Assembly: GCA_021730985.1 (NCBI GenBank)
Contig: JAKFYI010000044.1
Span: forward strand, 1-39,672
Direction: 5' to 3'
DNA from: Hyphomicrobiales bacterium
GTDB taxonomy: Bacteria > Pseudomonadota > Alphaproteobacteria > Rhizobiales > Xanthobacteraceae
Length of the DNA stretch: 39,672 nt
Shown: positions 1-10,020 of the stretch, one piece after another
How positions within the stretch are numbered: the stretch's first letter is position 1
Layout of the letters: each line of letters opens with the position of its first letter
Made by a program: the position numbers and the translations under genes
Notes under the pieces: generated by a model
Databases searched by the model: none
What the model saw: the letters and a program-made list of their open reading frames with translations, nothing else
What the model was told of the DNA's origin: nothing

Positions 1-54
1 GTCCCAAAAGGAAGAAGCGCCGCCAGGAGTGAGCGCGCTTCTTCCTTTTGGGAC
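1..54. repeat. Perfect 20-bp inverted repeat flush with the window start
   Basis: Bases 1-20 and 35-54 are exact reverse complements, separated by 14 bases. The repeat lies inside the reading frame of the HigA-like gene, and its outer arm begins exactly at base 1. Because an arm abuts the end of the sequence, it may be a fold-back assembly or chimera artefact rather than a natural hairpin. Confidence 0.8.
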
Positions 55-377
55 CAATCGGCGATGTGTTGGGCTTTAATGTTCATCAAGCTGCGTGCGT
101 AGGTGCGCACGGCAATTTCGTGCGCGCGCGCCCCCGTCTGCGATTTGTCGTAGTCAGCTTGCCGCCTGAGCAACTCTTCGCTTTTTGCCTTCGCGCCAAA
201 TGCCTTCTCGATCCGCATCGCCATTGCGGGCGACAGCGAGGCGTTTCCATTGAGGAGGTTTGAGAGCGCGGGTCTTCCGACTCCGATGAGCTTCGCGGCC
301 TCTTTCACGGTCAGACCCGGGGGCAAAATGCTCTGCTTGATGTAGATGCCGGGATGGAGGAGCGGATCGGAAGTCAT
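1..377 (-). CDS. HigA-family antitoxin-like protein with C-terminal extension, truncated by the window start
   Basis: The gene reads leftwards from ATG at 375-377 and stays open to base 1, so only about 125 residues are visible. Residues 8-75 match the HigA/XRE addiction-module antidote pattern: an HPG near the start, then an LTVKEAAKLIGV helix, a GRPALSNLLNG recognition-helix region and an AMRIEKAFG segment. After the HTH the chain continues past the point where a plain HigA of about 100 residues would stop (segment around IKAQHIADW, then ARSLL). That resembles long HigA-domain proteins that carry a second domain. No higB toxin gene lies upstream, where it usually sits. A palindrome typical of HigA operators lies 17 bp upstream, so autorepression is likely. 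Identity as a HigA-type DNA-binding protein is good; the extension is unknown. The last residues may be affected by a fold-back at the window edge. Confidence 0.75.
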   Translation of the reverse strand, partial: MTSDPLLHPGIYIKQSILPPGLTVKEAAKLIGVGRPALSNLLNGNASLSPAMAMRIEKAFGAKAKSEELLRRQADYDKSQTGARAHEIAVRTYARSLMNIKAQHIADWSQKEEARSLLAALLPFG

Positions 378-393
378 TGAAGCCAGCGGTTGG

Positions 394-416
394 TGTGTAG
401 CGCGTTGCGCTACACA
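394..416. promoter_or_regulatory. Palindromic operator upstream of the HigA-like gene
   Basis: Two perfect 10-bp arms (TGTGTAGCGC and its complement) flank a 3-base centre. The site is 17 bp upstream of the leftward HigA-like start. TGTAGCGC-type palindromes are common autoregulatory operators of HigBA-like modules, so this is probably the binding site of the protein it precedes. The remaining sequence to 598 shows no gene. Confidence 0.7.
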
Positions 417-598
417 GTTATGCGCACCAACCACGATTGTCAAATCCCCCTCTTTCCCCCCATCCGGCGTTCACCCTGTCCCCATCCGGCGATGGCCGCC
501 CGCCCCACGATCGGCTAAAAGTTACCGAAAGGTGAAGACTCTGGGGGGCCAATCGGGCAAGAGCGCCCGGTCCCGGCGTTTTCGCCCATTGGAACGAG

Positions 599-2857
599 AT
601 GCGCGACCTCTATCCAGACCCCAAGAAGGAATGGAAGCCGAAGCTCAACCGCTTCCTGCTGGGCGCGGACGCGCGCATCGATTCCTCGCTGTTTCAGGCC
701 GCGCGGCTGTTGCGCGAGGTGTGGGAGCGCTTCTCCGCCGCGATGGACCGCTTCCATGTCGCGGGCTGGCGGCGCTGGACCTTCGTCGAGCCGATGTCGG
801 AGGCGGCCACGCTCGGCGCCGGCGGGCTTGTGGTCATGCTGGCGCTCGCGATCCCCGCGTTCCGCGAGACCTCGGACGAGGACTGGCTGAAGAAGTCCGA
901 GCTCGCCGTCACCTTCCTCGACCGCTACGGCAACGAGGTGGGCTCGCGCGGCATCAAGCACAACGACTCGATCCCGCTCGATGAATTCCCCGACCACCTG
1001 ATCAAGGCGACGCTCGCCACCGAAGACCGCCGCTTCTACGAGCACTTCGGCATCGATCCGTCCGGCACGTTCCGCGCGCTCGCGGCCAACTCGCGCGCCG
1101 GCGGCGTGGTGCAGGGCGGCTCCTCGATCACCCAGCAGCTCGCCAAGAACCTGTTCCTCTCGAACGAGCGCACCATCGAGCGCAAGATCAAGGAAGCCTT
1201 CCTCGCCATCTGGCTGGAGACGCGGCTCACCAAGAACGAGATTTTGAAGCTGTACCTCGACCGCGCCTATCTCGGCGGCGGCGCGTTCGGCGTCGATGCC
1301 GCAGCGCAGTTCTACTTCAACAAGTCGGCCAAGGACGTGACGCTGTCGGAGTCGGCGATGCTGGCCGGCCTGTTCAAGGCGCCGGCCAAGTTCGCGCCGC
1401 ACATCAATCTTCCCGCGGCCCGCGCGCGGGCCAACGTCGTGCTCGACAACCTGGTCGAGGCGGGCTTCATGACGGAGGGCCAGGTGTTCGGCGCCCGCCG
1501 CAACCCCGCCATCGCGATGGACCGCCGCGACGTGCGCTCGCCCGACTATTATCTCGACTGGGCGTTCGACGAGATGCGCAAGCTCGTCGACACCTTCCCG
1601 AAATCGATGAGCGAGCGCGTGTTCCTGGTTCGCATTGCGCTCGACAGCGGGCTGCAGCGCGCCGCCGAACAGGCGGTGGAGAATTCGCTGCGCCAGTTCG
1701 GCCGCGACTATCACGCCAAGCAGGCCGCGGTCGTCGTGGCCGACCATGACGGCGCGGTGCGCGCCATGGTGGGCGGCCGCGATTACGGGGTGAGCCAGTT
1801 CAACCGCGCCACCGACGCGCTGCGCCAGCCCGGCTCCTCGTTCAAGCCCTACGTCTACGCCACCGCCCTGATGAACGGATTCAAGCCGGCGTCTACGGTG
1901 GTGGACGCGCCGATCTGCATCGGCAACTGGTGTCCGCAGAATTACGGCCGCTCCTACTCCGGCACGGTGACGCTCACCACCGCGATCACCAAGTCGATCA
2001 ACACCATCCCGGTGCGGCTCTCGATCGCGCTCGGCAAGGGCAACGCCCGCACCGGCCGCAACATGATCGTGGCGAACGCCAAGGCGATGGGGCTGCGCAC
2101 GCCGCTCGCCGATACGCCGTCGCTGCCGATCGGCGCGGGCGAAGTCACGGTGCTCGATCATACGGTGGCGATGGCGACGTTCCCGAACGAGGGCATGTCG
2201 GTGACGCCGCATGCGGTGCTCGAGGTCAAGACCGCGACGGGCGAATTGGTGTGGCGGTTCGACCGCGACGGCCCGAAGCCGCGCCGCACGGTGCCGCGCC
2301 AGGTCGCGCTCGACATGAACATGATGCTCAACAGCGCAGCCGAACAAGGCACCGGCCGCCGCGCCATGCTCGACGGCATCCGGATCGCGGGCAAGACCGG
2401 CACCACCAACGCGCACCGCGACGCGTGGTTCGTCGCGTATACCGGCAACCTGATTGCTGGCGTGTGGGTCGGCAACGACAACTACGAACCGATGCAGCGC
2501 ATGACCGGCGGCTCGCTGCCGGCCATGACCTGGCAGGCGGTCATGACCTACGGCCACCAGGGCATCGAACTGAAAAACATCCCGGGCACCCTGCCCAACC
2601 CGGCGCCGGGCTCTGTGCCGCAGGCCAAGGTCGCGGCCGTGGCCGCGGCAGGTGACTCTGCACCGCGGCCCGCCGTGCTGACGCGCCGCGGCAGCGACGT
2701 GCTGCTGCGGGTGGAACGCCTGATGGACGACGCCTCGCGCAGCCTTTCGCTCGCGGGCACGCCGGCACCGCGGCCCGGTCAGCAGAGCGCGCTGCCGCGA
2801 ACCGATGCGTTCGCCTCGGCATCCGGCGCGGCGCCGGATCGCGCGCAAGGCAACTAG
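599..2857 (+). CDS. Bifunctional penicillin-binding protein, class A (transglycosylase/transpeptidase)
   Basis: This 752-residue protein polymerises lipid II and cross-links peptidoglycan on the periplasmic face of the inner membrane. A charged cytoplasmic N-terminus of about 70 residues precedes one membrane helix (about 71-88). The GT51 transglycosylase domain follows, with catalytic Glu142 in ATEDRRFYEHFG and the QGGSSITQQLAKN motif at 172-184. The transpeptidase domain has the active-site motif SSFK (Ser413-Lys416), SIN at 466-468 and KTG at 599-601. The linker between the domains is short, so there is no obvious OB-fold insert as in classical PBP1A. The low-complexity tail after about residue 660 is Ala/Pro/Arg-rich. 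All catalytic motifs are intact. It stands alone, with the HigA-like gene divergent on its left. A 777-residue open frame on the opposite strand is a shadow. Confidence 0.95.
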   Translation: MRDLYPDPKKEWKPKLNRFLLGADARIDSSLFQAARLLREVWERFSAAMDRFHVAGWRRWTFVEPMSEAATLGAGGLVVMLALAIPAFRETSDEDWLKKSELAVTFLDRYGNEVGSRGIKHNDSIPLDEFPDHLIKATLATEDRRFYEHFGIDPSGTFRALAANSRAGGVVQGGSSITQQLAKNLFLSNERTIERKIKEAFLAIWLETRLTKNEILKLYLDRAYLGGGAFGVDAAAQFYFNKSAKDVTLSESAMLAGLFKAPAKFAPHINLPAARARANVVLDNLVEAGFMTEGQVFGARRNPAIAMDRRDVRSPDYYLDWAFDEMRKLVDTFPKSMSERVFLVRIALDSGLQRAAEQAVENSLRQFGRDYHAKQAAVVVADHDGAVRAMVGGRDYGVSQFNRATDALRQPGSSFKPYVYATALMNGFKPASTVVDAPICIGNWCPQNYGRSYSGTVTLTTAITKSINTIPVRLSIALGKGNARTGRNMIVANAKAMGLRTPLADTPSLPIGAGEVTVLDHTVAMATFPNEGMSVTPHAVLEVKTATGELVWRFDRDGPKPRRTVPRQVALDMNMMLNSAAEQGTGRRAMLDGIRIAGKTGTTNAHRDAWFVAYTGNLIAGVWVGNDNYEPMQRMTGGSLPAMTWQAVMTYGHQGIELKNIPGTLPNPAPGSVPQAKVAAVAAAGDSAPRPAVLTRRGSDVLLRVERLMDDASRSLSLAGTPAPRPGQQSALPRTDAFASASGAAPDRAQGN

Positions 2858-2952
2858 GCGCGCGCGCCGAAGGCTTTCGCCATAAAATGCTCTAGGGTCA
2901 CGCGCACCATACGCCGCATGGCCGCCAGCGGCTCATTCGACTGGATCGTTCC

Positions 2953-3531
2953 TTGCGCCTTATTCTCGGATGCCTGCTAGCCTTCGTGATCGCAGCCGTG
3001 GTCGGTCTCGGCGCGACCTGGCTGACGTTGACGCGTGGCACCGCGTTCGGCGCGGTGCCGATCGGGGCATGGACTGCGTGGCCTCGCACCGGCACGCAGG
3101 ACATCGACCCCTACGCCCGCGCATCCATCGCGCGTAGCGGCGAATTGCCGGTTGGCTCCGGCGACGGCGTCGCGTTCCTGGCCCGCGCCGACGACAACGG
3201 ACAGACTCTCGACGGCCGCTGCGACGTGACCATCAGCGGTGTCACGCCGCAGGCGCGGTTCTGGACGATCACCCTGTACGATACGCAGGGGCGGCTCGTT
3301 GCGAATACGGTGGAGCGGCACGGCTTCACGAGCCAGGAAATCGTGCGGCGCGCCGACGGCAGCTTCGAGATATCGGTGGCGTCGCGCGTCCGCTCCGGCA
3401 ACTGGCTGCCCACCGGGGGCATCGAGCGCTATCTGCTGGTGCTGAGGCTCTACGATACCCCGGTCGGCGTCGCGACACGCGCGGCACGCGAAGCGCCGAT
3501 GCCGGCGATCCAGTCGAGGGCCTGCCCATGA
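2953..3531 (+). CDS. DUF1214 domain protein, membrane-anchored
   Basis: This 192-residue protein starts with a membrane anchor or uncleaved signal (about residues 2-27), followed by a beta-rich periplasmic domain. The segments RFWTITLYDTQGRLV and GNWLPTGG and the C-terminal RYLLVLRLYDTPVGV region match DUF1214 as I know the family. The only usable start in frame is TTG at 2953, because a stop lies at 2893 and no ATG or GTG intervenes. It overlaps the following DUF1254 gene by 4 bases, so the two are translationally coupled. The catalytic function is not established. In many bacteria the two domains form one polypeptide of about 450 residues with DUF1254 first; here they are separate and in reverse order. 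Confidence 0.8.
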   Translation: MRLILGCLLAFVIAAVVGLGATWLTLTRGTAFGAVPIGAWTAWPRTGTQDIDPYARASIARSGELPVGSGDGVAFLARADDNGQTLDGRCDVTISGVTPQARFWTITLYDTQGRLVANTVERHGFTSQEIVRRADGSFEISVASRVRSGNWLPTGGIERYLLVLRLYDTPVGVATRAAREAPMPAIQSRACP

Positions 3532-4073
3532 TGCGCTGGCTGCTCTGGCTGCTCGCCGGCGCATTGCTCGGCGGTATCGTTCACCTGGTGACGGTGCTGA
3601 TCCTGCCTCGCACCGCCACGCAAGACGCCTACTCGCGGCTCGCCGCTTTCGCCCCGGTCAACGCCGTCGCCGCGGTACCGGCGCCGACGCCGCAAGGCGC
3701 CGTCATCCCGTTCATCGATCCGGCTTTCGCGTCCGCCGTGTGCCGTTACGACCTCGCCGCCGGACCGCTCAAGCTAAGAGTGCCGGTTCAAACCAACTAC
3801 ACGTCGGTGTCGTTCTATACCCGGCGCGGCGTGTCCTACTACGCCATCAACGACCGCGCCGCGGGCCGGCGCGTGATCGAACTCGAACTGATGACGCGCG
3901 CTCAGCGCAATGAACTCCCCGACGACGAAGAGGTCACCGCCGCCGACCGCCTCATCGTGGAGGCGCCGACCCCAACCGGGCTGATCATGATCCGGGCGTT
4001 GGCGACGGAACCCGGCCAGATGCCGGTGGTGCGCAATGCGCTGGCGGCGGCGCGTTGCGAGGTGGCGCAGTAA
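3528..4073 (+). CDS. DUF1254 domain protein, membrane-anchored
   Basis: This 181-residue product has an N-terminal membrane helix (about 3-27) and then a single periplasmic domain. The segments around NAVAAVPAPTP, VPVQTNYTSVSFYTRRG and YYAINDRAA resemble DUF1254. Its ATG overlaps the stop of the DUF1214 gene. It ends 2 bp before the convergent lipoprotein gene, and no hairpin separates them. It is much shorter than the DUF1254 part of fused DUF1254-DUF1214 proteins, so it is a compact version. I infer that it acts with its neighbour in one envelope complex; the function is unknown. Confidence 0.75.
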   Translation: MMRWLLWLLAGALLGGIVHLVTVLILPRTATQDAYSRLAAFAPVNAVAAVPAPTPQGAVIPFIDPAFASAVCRYDLAAGPLKLRVPVQTNYTSVSFYTRRGVSYYAINDRAAGRRVIELELMTRAQRNELPDDEEVTAADRLIVEAPTPTGLIMIRALATEPGQMPVVRNALAAARCEVAQ

Positions 4074-4075
4074 GC

Positions 4076-4804
4076 TTACGCACCGTAGGCCGTGGCGCGC
4101 TGCTGCAACAGCGCCAAGGCGCGCTCGGCCTCGACCGCCATTTGCGAAGGCGCAGCGATCACCAGGCGTTCGAGCGCGACACGATAGGATTCCACGCGCT
4201 CGCGCACCGATTCATTGACCCATCGTACGATGGATTCGTTCTCGCGCATGCGCGTGACCGTGTTGTCGCGCTCTTCGCGGGAAAGTTCGGAGACATAGGC
4301 CAGACTGCGATCGCGCTTCTTGTCCAGGTCGAGGACGACGCGCGCGCTGGCATAGAACGGATCGAGCCGCGTCACGTCCACGCGAATATCCTCGATCAGC
4401 CTGTTGTACCGCGCAGTCTGCGACCGATATGCGGTCTGAAACAGCTTCGACGCATAGGCCGAACGATCCGGATAGGGCCAAGGGCGGCTGGTCAGGCCGG
4501 CGTCACGAAGCACGCCGTACCATTGGCTGCGTTCATAAGGTGGGTCGATCAGCGGAAAGGCGTAGTCGCGCAGCCGCCGCTCGTCTTCGGTGAGTTGATG
4601 CTTCCACGGCGGCTGGCTTTGCGGCTGGTAGGCGGCAGGGCCAAGCCATGCGTGGGTGTCGTCACCCTTCAGCGATGCGCGGGTCCGGCCAAAGTCGCCG
4701 CTGAGCCCGCAGCCGCTCAACAGCAAAAGCATGAGCACGGCAGCGCCGCACCGGCCGCGTCGCCTGCTGTTCGGAAAGACCGCTGGTGCGGGTCCGCGCG
4801 TCAC
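4076..4804 (-). CDS. Predicted lipoprotein of unknown function
   Basis: This 242-residue protein begins with a basic stretch and a hydrophobic segment ending in a lipobox LLSGC, with the lipidated cysteine at residue 32, so it should be a lipoprotein. The mature part is rich in Arg, Glu and Tyr and largely helical, with repeated charged segments (RRLRDYAFPLIDPPYERSQW; SREERDNTVTRMRENES). I do not recognise a domain. Its ATG overlaps the stop of the upstream 66-residue ORF by 4 bases, which indicates an operon. It converges tail to tail with the DUF1254 gene. Confidence 0.75.
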   Translation of the reverse strand: MTRGPAPAVFPNSRRRGRCGAAVLMLLLLSGCGLSGDFGRTRASLKGDDTHAWLGPAAYQPQSQPPWKHQLTEDERRLRDYAFPLIDPPYERSQWYGVLRDAGLTSRPWPYPDRSAYASKLFQTAYRSQTARYNRLIEDIRVDVTRLDPFYASARVVLDLDKKRDRSLAYVSELSREERDNTVTRMRENESIVRWVNESVRERVESYRVALERLVIAAPSQMAVEAERALALLQQRATAYGA

Positions 4805-5001
4805 GGCCGCGAGGAGCGCCGGCGCTTGCGCCGGCCCGGCGCGCTGACGTCGTCATCAAATCCGTCGGACGGCTTTTCGGGCTGACGCTCGATTCGCACC
4901 ACCGGAAGGATGATCACGTCGGCAGGGTCGGTGTGCGCTCCGACATATCTGCCGCCGCTTATCGGACGCTGTCCGTCGGGAAATCTGACAATGGTTCCCA
5001 T
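4801..5001 (-). CDS. Small conserved-looking hypothetical protein, 66 aa
   Basis: A 66-residue ORF sits directly upstream of the lipoprotein gene and overlaps it by 4 bases. The sequence opens with MGTIVRFPDGQRP, has a hydrophobic DPADVIILPVVRIER stretch, and ends in a strongly basic tail (GRRKRRRSSRP). No signal peptide or known domain is visible. The 4-base coupling to a convincing lipoprotein gene and the ordinary amino-acid composition argue that it is real. Function unknown. Confidence 0.6.
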   Translation of the reverse strand: MGTIVRFPDGQRPISGGRYVGAHTDPADVIILPVVRIERQPEKPSDGFDDDVSAPGRRKRRRSSRP

Positions 5002-5061
5002 GCCCCTTCTCCACCGGCCAATGGTGCCGCGCTGAATGCGGCCGACCCGGTTCGGCCACGA

Positions 5062-5094
5062 TTAAGAGGCGCTTATGGTTAACGCTCTGCTAAC
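5062..5094. promoter_or_regulatory. Pair of near-consensus CtrA-like boxes (tentative)
   Basis: Two imperfect matches to TTAA-N7-TTAA lie side by side: TTAA-N7-TTAT at 5062-5076 and TTAA-N7-CTAA at 5079-5093. They are in the intergenic region between the leftward 66-residue ORF (start 5001) and the rightward DUF2336 gene (start 5155). Each has one mismatch in the eight specified bases. CtrA control of either gene is only a possibility. Confidence 0.3.
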
Positions 5095-5154
5095 GAGGTC
5101 GGGCCTACCTTTCCTCATTGTCGCGATTGGGGACGGGTCATTCCGGAAAGGCGC

Positions 5155-6093
5155 ATGGTGGAGCAAGTCACGATTCCGAACCTGGCCGGGCTGTCGGAAC
5201 TCGCCAGCCGGGATGGCGTCGATATCAAGCCGACCTTGCTGCGGGTGGTGACCGACCTCTACGTGCAGAAGCCACAGCATTCCGCCGAGGAGGAACGCCA
5301 CTACACCGAACTGGCCGTGCGCCTGATCGGCCAGGTCGATGCGCCCACCCGCGCGATTGTCACGGAGCGGCTGACCAATTACGCGGCTGCTCCGAGCGCC
5401 GTGACCGAGAGCCTGGTGCAATACCGCATCGAGCACGGTGAGGCGAAGGCCGGCGCAACTCCGGTTGCGGCGCCGCCGTCATCATCCGCTGCGGCGGTGG
5501 AGCCGCTCCACACCACCGCAATAAACCTGTCCGAACTCACCGAACTATTCCTCGCCGCGGATGCGCAGGAGCGGCGGATGATTTTGCTGCATCTGGAATT
5601 CTCCGAACTTGCGCCCGCGCCAGCCATCTCGCCCCAGAGCGCCCAAGAGACGATCCGTCGCCTTGAACTCGCGGCACTGACCCATAACAGCGACAGCTTC
5701 GCCCAGGAGGTCGAGCGGGCGCTCAGCATCGGCCGCAGCCTGGCGAGGCGGCTGATCGACGATCCCTCCGGCGAGCCGGTGCTGGTGCTCGCAACGGCGC
5801 TGGAGATGCCCGCGGAGGTTTTGCAGAGGGTCCTTCTGTGCCTCAACCCGGCCATCAGCCACTCGGTGCTGCGGGTGTACGAACTCTCCAAGCTCTACGA
5901 GGAAATCGAGCCGCAGTCGGCATTGCGGCTGATTGCGATCTGGCAGGCGACCCACAAGCCGGCGCTGCGCCCGCCGGCCGGCCGGCCGGCGCTCCAGCCG
6001 CAACACTACGACGATGGCAAGCAACCCGGCATGCCGGCCCGGCCGGCGATCCGCTGGGAGGAGCATGCGTTGCGCCGCGAGGGCGAGCGTTAG
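5155..6093 (+). CDS. DUF2336 domain protein
   Basis: This 312-residue cytoplasmic protein has no signal or membrane segment. It is mostly helical: an N-terminal helical block (1-95), an Ala/Pro/Ser-rich linker (about 98-122) and a second helical block with segments such as FAQEVERALSIGRSLARRLI and AISHSVLRVYELSKLYEEI. This is the pattern of DUF2336, a family common in Hyphomicrobiales and of unknown function. A Shine-Dalgarno-like GGAAAGG precedes ATG 5155. The stop overlaps the stop of the convergent DUF1491 gene by 3 bases. Confidence 0.8.
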   Translation: MVEQVTIPNLAGLSELASRDGVDIKPTLLRVVTDLYVQKPQHSAEEERHYTELAVRLIGQVDAPTRAIVTERLTNYAAAPSAVTESLVQYRIEHGEAKAGATPVAAPPSSSAAAVEPLHTTAINLSELTELFLAADAQERRMILLHLEFSELAPAPAISPQSAQETIRRLELAALTHNSDSFAQEVERALSIGRSLARRLIDDPSGEPVLVLATALEMPAEVLQRVLLCLNPAISHSVLRVYELSKLYEEIEPQSALRLIAIWQATHKPALRPPAGRPALQPQHYDDGKQPGMPARPAIRWEEHALRREGER

Positions 6094-6437
6094 CTCAACA
6101 CCAAGTCTAGAAAGTTTCGCCCGGCGCGATCCTCGACCTCGACGATCCAGCAGTCGGAATCGAATTTGATCTGCCGCGCGAGATAGGCCTCCGCGTCGGC
6201 ATCCGTCACGGGCTGGGCCTTCAAGGCCGGCGCGAATGCGCGGTCCGATGGACGCGCCTCATCGAACGCGGTCTGCGGAGCCGGCGCGAACACGTCGGCG
6301 GTACCGTCCAGCCGAGACACTTTGATGAACACGGCGCCCGCCTCATCGGCGCCGCGGCGGCGGAGCACCGCATCGACGCTCTCGCTGCGGCATCGCCGCA
6401 GGTACGCCGCCACCCATATGCCAGACTTCAGTCGCAT
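6090..6437 (-). CDS. DUF1491 family protein
   Basis: This 115-residue protein begins MRLKSGIWVAAYLRRC. It continues with GAVFIKVSRLDGTADVFAPAP and ends with a conserved-looking CWIVEVEDRAGRNFLD segment, the pattern of DUF1491 proteins of Alphaproteobacteria (small, cytoplasmic, function unknown). An upstream in-frame ATG at 6473 exists, but the 12 extra residues would be encoded by a dispersed palindromic repeat (6444-6472). I therefore chose the ATG at 6435-6437. The next leftward gene encodes the peptidoglycan-binding protein, which ends 60 bp upstream of this start. Confidence 0.8.
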   Translation of the reverse strand: MRLKSGIWVAAYLRRCRSESVDAVLRRRGADEAGAVFIKVSRLDGTADVFAPAPQTAFDEARPSDRAFAPALKAQPVTDADAEAYLARQIKFDSDCWIVEVEDRAGRNFLDLVLS

Positions 6438-6443
6438 GGGTAC

Positions 6444-6472
6444 TGGATGCCCCGCTTTCGCAGGGCATGACA
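6444..6472. repeat. Dispersed palindromic repeat, single copy
   Basis: An imperfect hairpin with ends GGATGCCC and GGGCATGAC and a short centre. It is the same family as the pair at 15501-15593. The element sits directly before the DUF1491 start and is partly translated if the longer reading frame is used. Such REP-like elements are common in Bradyrhizobium-type genomes. Confidence 0.65.
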
Positions 6473-6496
6473 AGAGACGATTGTCCGGATCGGCAG

Positions 6497-7262
6497 CTAA
6501 TCCAGCGGGCGGCCGGTCAGTGCGGTCAATTCGCGCGCCAGCCGATCCGACACCTTGCCGGTGATCGGCAGCTTGCGCTCGCGCTCAAACTGCTCGATGG
6601 CCGTGCGTGTTTCGGGATCGTAAACACCCGTCGGCTTGATCTGGCCGTAGCCATAGCTCGACAGCGCGCGCTGCACCGCCATCACCCTCGGATCGGAGGC
6701 CAGCAGATTGGCGATCGGGTCGGCCTTCTTCGGAGCGGTAGATGCCGCCGGTTTCGGCTTGGCGGGGGCGCGTGCGATCGAAGCCAGCAGCGCGTCGCTC
6801 GGTTCGAGCGAGGCACGAAGTCCCGCGGACTGTTCGAAGTCGCGGATCGCCGCGTCGGTCCGTGCGCCATAGACGCCGTCTGGCGCGCCGTCATAGTAGC
6901 CGCGCTTCGACAGTTCACGCTGGATATCGGCGACGATCTGCGCGCGCGGCCGCGCCTGAGCCGACGGCAGCGGTGCCGCTACGACATCGGCCGGGCGCGC
7001 ACGCGGCAGCGCCGCGTCCGCGGCGGTCAACGAGTGGCCCACCGCGTGCGGTGCCGGCTTGTTGGCGAATATCGGCGCCGGATGCGGGCCGGATTGCAGG
7101 AGCAGCGCGTTGATCAGGATGGTGGCGACGCCGCCCGCGGCGATCAGGGCCGCGGCCGAATCCACCGGACGCCGCAGCATCCACGCCAGAAAGAGCCGCG
7201 CTCGCGACGGCCGCTCGCCGGCGTAGTCGCTGAAATCCACGTCGTCCGCTCGCAACGTACGC

Positions 7263-7270
<8 letters not shown>
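6497..7270 (-). CDS. Membrane-anchored protein with two peptidoglycan-binding domains
   Basis: This 257-residue product has a cytoplasmic N-terminus, one membrane helix (about residues 37-58) and a Pro/Ala-rich linker. Two PG_binding_1-type repeats follow: about 105-150 (IVADIQRELSKRGYYDGAPDG, YGARTDAAIRDFE) and about 190-250 (VMAVQRALSSYGYGQIKPTG, YDPETRTAIEQFERERKL). It should bind the cell wall from the inner membrane; no hydrolase domain is present. Its start overlaps the end of the histidine kinase gene by 8 bases, so the two are probably one transcript. I infer a link between wall state and signalling, but the sequence does not prove it. Confidence 0.85.
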
Positions 7271-9104
<1,834 letters not shown>

Positions 9105-9477
9105 GTTTCTCTTGCACGCCCGAGGCGGGACGCGCTCCCTTTATTCGTCCGGGGATCGTGTCAGGGGGCCATTAACGAGTGCTAAGCCCAGCGGCGGGAA
9201 GAGTTCCCCGCTGCGGGTCATGGTGAACATGAAGTTTCCGCAGCAGCACACCGCGGCCGGGTTCCGCACCCGAGGTGTCAGTTCGCCAATGAAAATGGGG
9301 CTTTGCAGCGTCAATCAATCCTTTAGCAAGCCGGTCGAATTTTCGGAAAATTCTCGGCGCATTCGCTTCGAATGTGCGCAAAAACCCGAACGAGGTCTTC
9401 AAGGCTGCCTGTTACTGGTGTGCCATGCGGCGAAATAAGAACAGCCGCGAACGGCACAGGGATTACGGGACAGGCTC
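9105..9477. other. Divergent intergenic region between the histidine kinase and DUF5330 genes
   Basis: 373 bases without a convincing gene. It should hold the promoters of the leftward kinase operon and the rightward DUF5330 gene. Two features are visible. One is a weak CtrA-like half match, TTAA-N7-TAAG, at 9172-9186. The other is a perfect 7-bp dyad (GAATTTT, 3-base centre, complement) at 9337-9353. Small open frames here look like chance. Confidence 0.5.
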
Positions 9478-9924
9478 ATGTTCTTTCTTTTGCGTATGGC
9501 ATTCTGGCTGACCATCGTGCTTGCGCTGCTGCCGACCGGCAGCACGCAACCGCAGGCCTCAGCCTCGCAGATCGACGCGACGGACACCGTGGTTGCCGCC
9601 GGCGCCGTGGTGTCCGACATGACGAACTTCTGCGATCGCCAGCCCGAGGCGTGCAAGGTTGGCGCGCAGGCTGCGACCGTGATCGGCCAGCGGGCACAGG
9701 CCGGCGCCTCGATGGTCTATGACTTCATCCACGAAAGGATGGCGCGGAGCGAGACGGGCTCGGTGTCCGAGGTCATCCCCGCCAAGATGGCGCGTTCGAT
9801 GCCGTCGCAACCGGGCTCGCAATCGACGCTCAAGGCCACCGATCTCGAACCGGCCTGGCAGGTCGGCGCGCCGCGCAAGGAAAACGTGCCGCTGCCGCGG
9901 CCGCGCCTCAAACAGCCCGTCTAG
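9478..9924 (+). CDS. DUF5330 family protein, exported or membrane-anchored
   Basis: This 148-residue protein has an N-terminal hydrophobic segment (about 3-22, signal or anchor). The region VVAAGAVVSDMTNFCDRQPEACKVG, with its two close cysteines, is typical of DUF5330 proteins of Hyphomicrobiales. The tail is Pro/Arg-rich and probably disordered. The two cysteines could form a periplasmic disulfide. Function unknown. It is transcribed towards sufE, 96 bases upstream of that gene. Confidence 0.75.
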   Translation: MFFLLRMAFWLTIVLALLPTGSTQPQASASQIDATDTVVAAGAVVSDMTNFCDRQPEACKVGAQAATVIGQRAQAGASMVYDFIHERMARSETGSVSEVIPAKMARSMPSQPGSQSTLKATDLEPAWQVGAPRKENVPLPRPRLKQPV

Positions 9925-10020
9925 GCGGCGATTCAAGGCCATTTTTCTTCGACGCCCGCGATCCGGCGACCTATATAGAGGTCGTTGGACACGCCGCCAT
10001 GGGCGGCCGCGGACGCATCC

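Noticed and set aside
515..2848. 777-codon open frame on the minus strand
   Set aside because: It is the antisense of the penicillin-binding protein gene, is extremely rich in Arg, His and Ala, and has no recognisable domain. It is a high-GC shadow frame.
9172..9402. 76-codon minus-strand frame between the kinase and DUF5330 genes
   Set aside because: No ribosome-binding site or domain, and it covers the divergent promoter region.
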